9,668 nucleotides of DNA from Pseudomonadota bacterium (lineage in GTDB: Bacteria; Pseudomonadota; Gammaproteobacteria; Burkholderiales; Methylophilaceae). The notes beneath the pieces are model-generated. The model did no database searches. It was given only the letters and a program-made list of their open reading frames with translations, and had not been told where the DNA came from. Below, piece by piece: positions 1 through 7,071 of this stretch. Numbering within the stretch: position 1 is the first letter of the stretch; every line of letters begins with the position of its first letter. The position numbers and the translations under genes were made by a program. Where the stretch lies: assembly GCA_029549705.1 (NCBI GenBank), contig JAKPIR010000205.1, positions 1 to 9,668 on the forward strand. Reading direction: 5' to 3'.

Positions 1-51
1 AGGGGTGATGTAGTTTTTTTCATCTGTGGCGGCTGATTTAGCTTTTGCCAT
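1..51 (-). CDS. greB: Transcription elongation factor GreB, N-terminal fragment (runs off the left edge)
   Basis: The minus strand from the ATG at 51 down to base 1 reads MAKAKSAATDEKNYITP. A short polar leader followed by KNYITP is typical of the start of many proteobacterial GreB proteins, where the next residues begin the coiled-coil domain. GreB binds the secondary channel of RNA polymerase and stimulates cleavage of the transcript in backtracked complexes. Only 17 codons are visible, so the acidic tip of the coiled coil and the C-terminal domain cannot be checked. The start lies two bases beyond the stop codon of the upstream membrane-protein gene, which suggests one operon and perhaps translational coupling. 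No good Shine-Dalgarno sequence is visible before it. The call rests on a very short motif and could be confirmed only with the sequence to the left. Confidence 0.7.
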   Translation of the reverse strand, partial: MAKAKSAATDEKNYITP

Positions 52-53
52 GT

Positions 54-488
54 TTATTGCGCAGTTTGCGGATTCATGGGTTGCGTATCGAGCAACTGTT
101 GCTCTGGCCAAACGTTATCGATAGGCTGTACATCATGCACAAAATAGCCTGTTTCACCAAAGCATGAGGTTGGAATGCCAATATGTTCCTCATAAATTAA
201 ACGTACGCGTTTGCCGACAGTTTCGTTGATTTTTTTTGCCACAGCTTTATCTCGGACGGTAAAGAAAAACTTTTCTGCTTGTGTACCAGGCATTGAAACT
301 AAAATAAGCTCACCTTCATAGGTTTTGCAAACCCAGCCTTTTTCTGAGAGTTTTTGCACGTAGCCAGCACGTTCGCCAGAAGAATACACCCAAGTGAGCG
401 TGGCCCAAGTGTATAAAGCAAATAATCCAATCGGCACCAGTAATAACCATATTGAATATTTAAGTAATTGCATGAGTTTTGCTAACAT
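54..488 (-). CDS. Small membrane-anchored protein of unknown function
   Basis: This 144-residue protein has a short basic N-terminus, one hydrophobic segment at about residues 12-34 (WLLLVPIGLFALYTW is its core), and then a soluble domain of about 85 residues. The segment looks like an uncleaved signal anchor, which would place the domain on the outer face of the inner membrane. The domain contains SSGERAGYVQKLSEKGWVCK (36-55), EGELILVSMPG (58-68) and IGIPTSCFGETGYF (103-116). Its two cysteines, C54 and C109, could form a disulphide. From memory, similar small proteins occur widely in proteobacteria and are uncharacterised, with some records carrying an implausible enzyme name. I assign no function. 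The start is supported by AGGGA (minus strand, 495-499) six bases upstream. The last 18 or so residues are Gln/Pro-rich and probably disordered. The gene sits immediately upstream of greB in the same direction. Confidence 0.8.
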   Translation of the reverse strand: MLAKLMQLLKYSIWLLLVPIGLFALYTWATLTWVYSSGERAGYVQKLSEKGWVCKTYEGELILVSMPGTQAEKFFFTVRDKAVAKKINETVGKRVRLIYEEHIGIPTSCFGETGYFVHDVQPIDNVWPEQQLLDTQPMNPQTAQ

Positions 489-547
489 GAAAAATCCCTA
501 TTTTGTAAGTTGCATTATTATCGCGCGAATTGTCACTATTTTATTCG

Positions 548-568
548 GCTAGGGTAAATTATCCTAGC
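548..568. promoter_or_regulatory. 21-bp near-perfect palindrome in the divergent promoter region (candidate operator)
   Basis: Arms beginning GCTAGG and ending CCTAGC surround an A/T-rich centre. Nine of the ten base pairs about the central A are Watson-Crick, and the exception is G-T. It lies in the 124-bp gap between the leftward membrane-protein/greB unit and the rightward addB gene, 45 bp before the addB start. A weak plus-strand promoter-like pair, TTGTCA (530-535) and TAAATT (555-560) with a long 19-bp spacer, would place the -10 inside the palindrome. A minus-strand GATAAT (517-522) is a possible -10 for the leftward unit. The symmetry suits a homodimeric regulator, but the site does not match an operator I recognise. 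There is no T-run, so it is not a convincing terminator. Confidence 0.4.
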
Positions 569-612
569 GCAGCAATATCCTAAATACTGACATATGGCTA
601 TAGAATAGCAAC

Positions 613-3312
613 ATGTTAAATCAAAAGCTTATTCTTTGCCCATCAGCCCGTTTGGCGCGTAGCATTCAAAGTGATATTGCGCGGCAATCCAGCCAATCAG
701 GTCAAGTTGTCTGGCAAAGTCCGGCGGTGATGACGCTGTCGCAGTGGTTAGACGGTGCGATTGAGACGGCTTTGCTGGCGGGGCAAATAACACAGGTGCC
801 GCCATATGCGTTAAGCCCATTGAATGAGCAGTGGCTTTGGCAAGAAGTGATTATAAGGGCTTTAAAGAAAAATGCGTTTGGTGCGTTGTTTGACGTTGCT
901 GGGCTAGCGCAGGCCGCAATGGAGGCAAACCGTTACCAAGTGGCGTGGCGCTTGGATTTGCCGCGTGAACATTTGGCGGAAGAATCACGACAGTTTAAAC
1001 TTTGGCAGCGTGCCTTTGTGGCGCGGTGCGCTGAGCTCAATGTGTTAGAACATGTGCGCTATGTTGATTGGCAACTCGCCCAGCTGGCAGCAGGTTTGGT
1101 GACGTTACCAGCGCATGTCGCCTTTGCTGGCTTTGACCAAACCGCACCGCAAGAATTACGCCTGCGTGAAATTTTAGCGGAACAAGGTGTTACGGTTTCG
1201 GAATACATGACAACTGCTCAAACGGCAGCTCAAGTACATCATCTGCGCTTGGATAATCAAGAAGCTGAACTGCGCGCGGCGGTTGCGTGGGCAAAACAAA
1301 CATTACAGCAGCAACCGCAGGCAAGCTTGGCTATTGTTGTGCCGCAACTGGATGCGGTAAGAAACCAATTGGCCGATTTGTTGGATGATGTGTTTTACCC
1401 AGAAAGTGTGCGCCCGAGCTTATTTGAAGTGCCGCGAAATTACAACTTCTCGCTTGGCACGCCGTTAGCCCAACAACCGATTATTCAGGCCGCGCTCAAT
1501 GTGCTGCGCTTGATGAGCAACAATGCCTCTCAGCAAGTCATGCAGCAAACTGAATATTCCGCGGTACTGTTATCACCTTTTTGGTCAGCCAGCACGACAG
1601 AAGCCGATGCGCGTGCGATGCTGGATGCAGCAATGCGCGATAAGCTGCCATTGCAGTTTAAATTGACGAGCTTGCTGTCATTGGCAGAAAAAATGCTTGC
1701 AGGCGGCTTACCTATTACCAGACTTCTGGCCGATTTGAACGCTGCAATTGCATTGATTCCAGCAAAAAATGCACCGCCGTCACATTGGGTGTTGACGATT
1801 GCGCGCGTACTTGAGGCTTTGCAATGGCCAGGCGAGCGGCCAGTCACCAGCCTAGAGTATCAGGCGCAAACGACTTGGCATAAAGCCTTACAACAGCTGG
1901 CGCAGATGGACGTATTGCAAAATAATATTGGGTTTACCGAGGCGGTGAATTTAGCCCAGCAAATATGCTCGGCGATGATTTTTCAGGCAGAAACGAAGCA
2001 CACACCAGCCATTCAGATTTTAGGCATTATGGAAGCTTTAAGCAGCACGGTGGATGCCCTTTGGTGTATGCACATGAACGACCATATCTGGCCACCGCCA
2101 GCACGACCCAACTCGCTATTGCCTGCGTTTATTCAACGTCAGGCGCACATTCCCAATGCTGATAACACGGTGCAGGCGGCGTTTGCCGCAACCATTCATA
2201 CGCGTTTACTGCACTCGGCGCAGCAGATTGTTTTTTCAAGCAGCACCACCGCGGGGGAGAGCCAGTTACGCCCGTCACCGCTCATGAAAAATATCCCCAA
2301 TGGGCTACCTGAAACCCAATTGGCTAGCACTTTGGCTGAGCAGCTAAGTATTGCAGGCAATGCGGGCCTAACTTTTTTAGAGGATGCGATGGCGCCGGCA
2401 ATTCAAGCGAATGAACATGTGCGAGGCGGTACTGGCTTATTCAAAGCGCAAGCCGTTTGCCCGGCATGGGCTTTTTATCAGTATCGATTGGGGGCCAAAG
2501 CCCTTAAAACCCCAACCGATGGTCTTGATAACATGGCGCGAGGTTCGCTGGTGCATGGCGTGCTGGAGCAGTTTTGGCACAAGCGCCACTTTGCTGATTT
2601 GCGGGATATGCCAACCGCAGCGCTCCAAGTTGCGGTCAGTGAGGCCGTTGACCATACGTTGCAAGCATTTTCGGCCGAAAATTCAGTTTCAGCCAACGTG
2701 CTGACGCTTGAACATGAACGGCTTTTCAAGCTGATTAGCGATTGGTTGCTGTATGAGAAATCGCGCAATGTCGGTTTTAATATGGTGGCATGCGAGGCCG
2801 AGAAAAAAGTCAGCATTTGCGGCATTGAAGTCACCCTTAAAATTGACCGTATTCATACTCTTGAAAATGGCGGCCTTGAATTTGTTGATTATAAAACGGG
2901 CCAAGCGCCCAAAATGAACAGTTGGGCTGAGGCGCGCATCACCGAGCCGCAATTGCCCATTTATGCAGTGTTTTATGTGGAAGATGCCGCACAGGCAACG
3001 GGCGTACAATTTGGCATGGTTAAAACGGCTGAACATACCTTTGCAGGGGTGAGTGCAGAAAATTTTGAAGCGGAGCCAGAAATACGCAAGCCCGCATTTA
3101 TTCGCGCATTCAATGATTGGACTGCTTTACTGACGCATTGGAAAAGCAGCATTGAAGCCATTGCCCAAGAAATTAAAAACGGTGAAGCTGCCGTGCGCTT
3201 TAAAGACGAAAAAGATTTGGCTTATTGTGAAGTGATGCCACTGCTGCGAATTCCAGAACGAAAATTACAGTTTGAACGCTATGCCAATCATCAAAAAGCC
3301 GGGGAAGAATGA
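613..3312 (+). CDS. addB: AddB-like subunit of a helicase-nuclease: PD-(D/E)XK nuclease, 'probable DNA repair protein' type
   Basis: This 899-residue protein matches the betaproteobacterial family of about 900 residues that shows extended similarity to AddB (the TIGR03623 type, from memory). The N-terminus (LILCPSARLARSIQ, 6-19) resembles the degenerate helicase fold of AddB and has no GxGKT Walker A. The C-terminal RecB-type nuclease domain is well marked: GLFKAQAVCPAWAF (608-621), RGSLVHGVLEQFW (643-655, with H648), KIDRI (743-747, D745), VDYKTG (758-763, D759 and K761) and QLPIY (780-784). The catalytic Asp-Asp-X-Lys set is therefore complete. The iron-sulphur cysteines are not. C616 and C872 remain, but the expected C-X2-C-X5-C near the C-terminus reads L869, C872, L878. 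The protein is expected to work with the AddA-like product encoded downstream to resect double-strand breaks for RecA. It shares its direction with addA, but a 170-bp gap separates them. No strong Shine-Dalgarno sequence precedes the ATG; a small GCTAT/ATAGC dyad (597-609) lies just before it. The symbol is by analogy, since this family is only distantly AddB. Confidence 0.88.
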   Translation: MLNQKLILCPSARLARSIQSDIARQSSQSGQVVWQSPAVMTLSQWLDGAIETALLAGQITQVPPYALSPLNEQWLWQEVIIRALKKNAFGALFDVAGLAQAAMEANRYQVAWRLDLPREHLAEESRQFKLWQRAFVARCAELNVLEHVRYVDWQLAQLAAGLVTLPAHVAFAGFDQTAPQELRLREILAEQGVTVSEYMTTAQTAAQVHHLRLDNQEAELRAAVAWAKQTLQQQPQASLAIVVPQLDAVRNQLADLLDDVFYPESVRPSLFEVPRNYNFSLGTPLAQQPIIQAALNVLRLMSNNASQQVMQQTEYSAVLLSPFWSASTTEADARAMLDAAMRDKLPLQFKLTSLLSLAEKMLAGGLPITRLLADLNAAIALIPAKNAPPSHWVLTIARVLEALQWPGERPVTSLEYQAQTTWHKALQQLAQMDVLQNNIGFTEAVNLAQQICSAMIFQAETKHTPAIQILGIMEALSSTVDALWCMHMNDHIWPPPARPNSLLPAFIQRQAHIPNADNTVQAAFAATIHTRLLHSAQQIVFSSSTTAGESQLRPSPLMKNIPNGLPETQLASTLAEQLSIAGNAGLTFLEDAMAPAIQANEHVRGGTGLFKAQAVCPAWAFYQYRLGAKALKTPTDGLDNMARGSLVHGVLEQFWHKRHFADLRDMPTAALQVAVSEAVDHTLQAFSAENSVSANVLTLEHERLFKLISDWLLYEKSRNVGFNMVACEAEKKVSICGIEVTLKIDRIHTLENGGLEFVDYKTGQAPKMNSWAEARITEPQLPIYAVFYVEDAAQATGVQFGMVKTAEHTFAGVSAENFEAEPEIRKPAFIRAFNDWTALLTHWKSSIEAIAQEIKNGEAAVRFKDEKDLAYCEVMPLLRIPERKLQFERYANHQKAGEE

Positions 3313-3362
3313 TGCGTTCTAGTGCAATAAAAATCATACAAAATAGCCCGGTTTTTATTACA

Positions 3363-3424
3363 AACCTTTTTCGATGCTCTGTAAGCCTTGTAAATAAAGG
3401 CTCGCAGAGGCATATTTTTTCTCG
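3363..3424 (+). repeat. Dispersed hairpin repeat, copy 1 (possible terminator or attenuator)
   Basis: Bases 3363-3410 match 8445-8492 at 42 of 48 positions without gaps. Both copies then run into a T-tract ending TTTTTCTCG. The core forms a hairpin with arms CTCTGTAAGCCTT (3377-3389) and AAGGCTCGCAGAG (3397-3409) and a 7-nt loop. Twelve of 13 positions pair, counting one G-U. In this copy the stem can be extended by ATG (3374-3376) pairing with CAT (3411-3413) past one bulged G, after which a run of six T follows (3415-3420). That makes a plausible plus-strand rho-independent terminator. It starts 65 bases after the addB stop codon and lies wholly between addB and addA. A second run of seven T followed by AG occurs at 3440-3448. 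It may instead be a REP-like or MITE-like palindromic element with only incidental terminator activity. Confidence 0.75.
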
Positions 3425-3482
3425 GGCGTTTTGAAGTGATTTTTTTAGTGTTTTTAAAGTTTGAGTTATCAGGAAAAAAAGC

Positions 3483-6400
3483 ATGACGGTAGCGCGTGAA
3501 TTGAATCTTGCAACGGATGAAAAAAACCGTCAGCGTGCGCTCGATTTTGCTTCATTTATTGTCGAGGCTCCGGCAGGGGCGGGCAAAACCGAACTGCTCA
3601 CGCAACGGTATTTAAAACTGTTGCAAACGGTAAACGCGCCTGAGGAAATTATCGCCATTACGTTTACCAATAAAGCTGCGGCAGAAATGCGCGTGCGTAT
3701 TTTAGATAGCTTAATCAAAGCGGCCAATCATGAAAAGCCAGACGCCGAACATAAACAAATCACTTATGCGTTGAGCCTTAAAGCGCTGGAAATAGCAGAG
3801 AAGAAGCAATGGCAACTCATTGAAAATCCTGCGCGTTTGCGTATTTTTACCATTGACAGCCTGTGCGCACACTTAGCTAGGCAAATGCCCCTGATGAGCC
3901 GATTTGGTGCGCAACCGCGCGTGGCGGAAGATGCCGGCGCACTTTATACGCAAGCGGCAGAACATACATTAGCGTTGCTTGAAGTCGCTGCACACACCGA
4001 CGTTGTGAAGTCCGCCCTGCGTTATGTGGATAACAATGCCGAGCAGTTGAAAAGCCTGTTGGTGAGAATGCTTGAAAAGCGGGACCAGTGGCTACATCAC
4101 GCCCAACAAGAAGTCGATGAAGCGGCTTTGCAGCAAACATTACGCCATTTGGTGGAGCAAGAGTTGGCAATCATCGCGAAAGTTTTCAATATGCGCCTGC
4201 AACTTGAACTGATGCCACTCGCACGCTTTGCAGCCAGCCAACTGCCATGCGAGCACCCGATTGCTTTACTGCGTGATTGGGAGAACACGCTACCCACCCA
4301 TGCCGAAGCGCTACCCATGTGGCAAAGTGTACGTGAATTATTGCTGACTGATGTGGATGGTATTCGCGCAGGCATTTCTAAAAACATTGGTTTTCCGCCA
4401 GAATTTAAAATAGAAAAAGCGCAGTTCAAAAGCTTTTTAGAGGCACTGCAAACAATTCCAAATTTTGCGCCAACGCTCGCTAAAACCAAAAAACTGCCCA
4501 ACATCGCGCACACGCAAGAGGCCTGGCAAATCATCAGCACGCTTTCTCAGTTACTGAATTTGGCGGTGGCGCAATTGTGGTTGGTGTTTCAGCGGGCGGG
4601 TGAAGTTGATTTTGTTGAAATTGCCACGCGTGCCACACAGGCGCTTAAAAATGATTTTGGTGAGCCTACCGATTTAGCCTTGAAACTTGATTACCAAATT
4701 CAGCATTTACTGGTGGATGAGTTTCAGGACACCAGCCCCAGCCAGATTGAACTACTCAAGCAACTCACGCTTGGTTGGCAGATGAACGATCAGCGTACAT
4801 TATTTTGTGTGGGCGATCCGATGCAGTCAATTTACCGCTTTCGCAAAGCCAATGTGGGCTTATTTATTGAGGCGGCCAAGCATGGCATTGGCGACATTCG
4901 TTTAGAAAAATTGCAGTTGTATCGCAACAACCGTTCTTATCCGGCAGTGGTTAATTGGATAAATCAGACGTTTGCGAAGGTTTTTCCTGTGGCCGATGAC
5001 ATCACGCAATCAGCCATTCAATATCGGCCATTCATCGCCACCAAAGAAGAAGCAACGAGCGCGGGTGTGCAGGTGCACCCGATTATCCAGCGCGTCGATG
5101 AGACCAATGAGGCTGCGCAAATGCGTGAGGCGGAAGCGGTGATCGAGATTATTTTGCAAGCACGCGCGAATGAAGTACAGCCAAAAATCGCGGTGCTGGT
5201 ACGCTCAAAAAAACACTTGGCGCAATTGGTTAGCCTAATTCGCCGACATTACCCCGAAATTGCCTTTCAGGCGGTGGAGATTGAAGCGCTGGAAGGGCGC
5301 CAGATTGTGCAGGATTTACTCTCCCTTACGCATGCACTGCATCACCGCGCAGACCGTGTGCATTGGTTAAGTGTGCTTCGTGCGCCCTGGTGCGGCCTAA
5401 CGCTGCATGATTTACATGCGCTGGCTGGCCACGATTTGCATGCAAGTATTTGGTCGCTCATGCAAAATGAAGCGGTGGTGCAGCGCTTATCTGCCGATGG
5501 GCAGGCACGCTTAATGCATGTGCGTGCCATTTTGGCAGAGGCGTTTGCAACGCAAGGCCGCATGAACACTAGCCGCTGGCTGCGCGGTGTGTGGTTGATG
5601 CTTAATGGTGGCGCCTGCCTGTGGGAGCCGCGTGATGTGATTGACGTGCAGGCTTTTTTTGCCTGTTTAGATGCGCTTGATCGCAGTAACCAGTTTTCAC
5701 CCGAGCGCATGAACATTGAAATCACCAAGTTATTTGCTAGCCCGGATGCACAAGGCGAGTGTTTGCAGATGATGACCATTCATAAATCAAAAGGCCTGGA
5801 ATTTGACTCCGTAATTCTGCCGGGCTTGGGCGCTACCACGGGTGGCAGCAACAGCGACAAGCCGCTATTGTTGTGGGAAGAGGTCACAATTGAAGAAGAA
5901 ACACAGTTGCTGGCCGCACCGTATCTGCCAAAAAATCAGCGCAACCACGCGAGTGTAAGCCCCTATGAATACTTGGAAATGTTAGAAAATACGCGCGAGA
6001 AAAATGAAGCGGCAAGAGTGCTGTACGTGGCGGCCACACGCGCTGAGCGATGCCTGCATTTGGTAGGCATTGCCAACCAAAAAGCTGATGACAGCATTGC
6101 ACCCAGCAAAAACACCTATTTGGATTTGCTTTGGGAAGAACTGGCTGCGCATTATGAAGTGCAAGCAAAGCGGGGCGATATCGCTGATACTGCTGCAAAT
6201 ACAGAAGCGGATATCGCGTTATTTACACCTCGATTAGTGCGGCTTGCTATGCCTCAAGTACCATCCATGTTGCAAACACAGCCTACGCAGGGCTTAGCAA
6301 ATACGCAACCCAACAGTGCTATTGAAAAAATGCAGGATGATACGCAGCGTTTGCAGGCCGATATTGGCACACTCACGCATCACTATTTAGAGCTTATCGC

Positions 6401-6872
6401 ACAGCATGGCCTGCCCGCATGGCCAGTAACGCGTTTGATTGCCCTAAGACCGGCTATGCAGCACTGGCTACGGCAGCAAGGGCACCGTGAAATGGTCGCC
6501 GCAAGTGCTGCGGATAAGAGTATTGCCATGTTAACCACTACATTAAATAGTCAGGCAGGGCAGTGGGTACTGCAAGCGCATACGCTTGGCGCACAGGAAT
6601 TAGCCCTCACGCGGGTTGAAAAAAATACAGTCAAAAACTGGGTGGTGGACCGCACGTTTGTAGAAACACACGCCGATGGTTCGCAGACACGCTGGATCAT
6701 TGACTATAAAACAGTGGAGCTATCTGCTGACATTTCAGTGCCAGCGCTCAACACCATTGCTTTGCAGTATGCAGAACAATTACAACACTATGAACAGCTC
6801 TTTACGCACGAGGGCTTACCTATTCAAAAAGCGATTTTCTTTGTGAGTATTGGTCGTTTAGTGCCGCTTTAA
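3483..6872 (+). CDS. addA: AddA-like UvrD/Rep-family (SF1A) helicase with C-terminal RecB-type nuclease domain
   Basis: This 1129-residue protein is the motor and nuclease subunit of an AddAB/RecBCD-like enzyme. The SF1A helicase motifs appear in order: Walker A APAGAGKT (29-36, K35), motif Ia AITFTNKAAAEMR (58-70), FTIDSLCAHL (122-131), motif II VDEFQD (411-416), motif III VGDPMQSIYRFRKA (443-456), motif IV YRNNRS (480-485), motif V TIHKSKGLEF (765-774) and motif VI LYVAATRAERCL (847-858). The nuclease domain has GTLTHHYLEL (962-971), D1056 (VVDRTF), DYK (1074-1076) and QYAEQLQHY (1095-1103), so both activities should be intact. The start is supported by AGGA at 3471-3474, eight bases upstream, and by the short distance from the N-terminus to the Walker A, as expected for the family. 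It follows the AddB-like gene in the same direction, but a 170-bp gap containing a hairpin repeat replaces the close spacing expected of such gene pairs. Recognition of a Chi sequence cannot be judged. A stand-alone UvrD is unlikely given the nuclease domain and partner. Confidence 0.93.
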   Translation: MTVARELNLATDEKNRQRALDFASFIVEAPAGAGKTELLTQRYLKLLQTVNAPEEIIAITFTNKAAAEMRVRILDSLIKAANHEKPDAEHKQITYALSLKALEIAEKKQWQLIENPARLRIFTIDSLCAHLARQMPLMSRFGAQPRVAEDAGALYTQAAEHTLALLEVAAHTDVVKSALRYVDNNAEQLKSLLVRMLEKRDQWLHHAQQEVDEAALQQTLRHLVEQELAIIAKVFNMRLQLELMPLARFAASQLPCEHPIALLRDWENTLPTHAEALPMWQSVRELLLTDVDGIRAGISKNIGFPPEFKIEKAQFKSFLEALQTIPNFAPTLAKTKKLPNIAHTQEAWQIISTLSQLLNLAVAQLWLVFQRAGEVDFVEIATRATQALKNDFGEPTDLALKLDYQIQHLLVDEFQDTSPSQIELLKQLTLGWQMNDQRTLFCVGDPMQSIYRFRKANVGLFIEAAKHGIGDIRLEKLQLYRNNRSYPAVVNWINQTFAKVFPVADDITQSAIQYRPFIATKEEATSAGVQVHPIIQRVDETNEAAQMREAEAVIEIILQARANEVQPKIAVLVRSKKHLAQLVSLIRRHYPEIAFQAVEIEALEGRQIVQDLLSLTHALHHRADRVHWLSVLRAPWCGLTLHDLHALAGHDLHASIWSLMQNEAVVQRLSADGQARLMHVRAILAEAFATQGRMNTSRWLRGVWLMLNGGACLWEPRDVIDVQAFFACLDALDRSNQFSPERMNIEITKLFASPDAQGECLQMMTIHKSKGLEFDSVILPGLGATTGGSNSDKPLLLWEEVTIEEETQLLAAPYLPKNQRNHASVSPYEYLEMLENTREKNEAARVLYVAATRAERCLHLVGIANQKADDSIAPSKNTYLDLLWEELAAHYEVQAKRGDIADTAANTEADIALFTPRLVRLAMPQVPSMLQTQPTQGLANTQPNSAIEKMQDDTQRLQADIGTLTHHYLELIAQHGLPAWPVTRLIALRPAMQHWLRQQGHREMVAASAADKSIAMLTTTLNSQAGQWVLQAHTLGAQELALTRVEKNTVKNWVVDRTFVETHADGSQTRWIIDYKTVELSADISVPALNTIALQYAEQLQHYEQLFTHEGLPIQKAIFFVSIGRLVPL

Positions 6873-6958
6873 CCCTAGCGCATTCCACTATTTCTGTGAA
6901 CAAAGTCAACAATTGAGGGCTAAATCTCGCACTGCTCTTTAAATTAGTTGCTGCATCT

Positions 6959-6985
6959 CTTTGCCATAATTTGGCATGGGCAAAG
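6959..6985. promoter_or_regulatory. Dyad symmetry with two alternative pairings, upstream of the carbonic anhydrase
   Basis: CTTTGCC (6959-6965) and GGCAAAG (6979-6985) are perfect inverted arms around 13 bases. Nested inside is a second perfect dyad, TGCCA (6962-6966) with TGGCA (6972-6976), which shares the left arm. No T-run follows, so termination after addA is not supported. The site lies 87 bases after the addA stop and 86 bases before the carbonic anhydrase start. An operator for a dimeric regulator is possible, but I cannot name the regulator. Elsewhere in the 199-bp gap I see no gene and no clear -35/-10 pair. Confidence 0.3.
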
Positions 6986-7008
6986 TGTCATGTTGCTCAG
7001 TGTTGTGA

Positions 7009-7041
7009 ATTTCAATTGCTGATTCTGTACGCCATTGAAAT
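7009..7041. promoter_or_regulatory. Inverted repeat in the upstream region of the carbonic anhydrase gene
   Basis: ATTTCAAT (7009-7016) is perfectly complementary to ATTGAAAT (7034-7041), with 17 bases between. The downstream arm ends 30 bases before the carbonic anhydrase ATG and is followed by a run of seven A. Depending on the transcription start, it could be an operator or a weak 5'-leader hairpin. The arms are A/T-rich, so chance is a real possibility. Confidence 0.25.
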
Positions 7042-7071
7042 CAAAAAAACCAAGATTAGGGCCACTAAGAG

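Noticed and set aside
597..609. GCTAT-AGA-ATAGC small dyad just before the addB start
   Set aside because: Five-base arms in an A/T-rich region are easily found by chance; noted in the addB entry but not claimed as a site.
3312..3434. A 40-codon plus-strand frame whose ATG overlaps the addB stop (TGATG), preceded by GGGGA
   Set aside because: It runs straight through the hairpin repeat. The same frame is closed by TGA in the second repeat copy, and the peptide resembles nothing known. Probably chance.
3200..3484. Minus-strand frame of 94 codons across the addB-addA gap
   Set aside because: Two fifths of it lies antisense to addB and the rest covers the repeat. No ribosome site, and the composition is unlike the neighbouring genes.
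4097..4540. Minus-strand frame of 147 codons inside addA (others occur at 5342-5779 and 5884-6198)
   Set aside because: These are antisense shadows of a gene with a complete set of helicase motifs; their Ser/Cys/Arg-rich composition is typical of reverse-strand reading.
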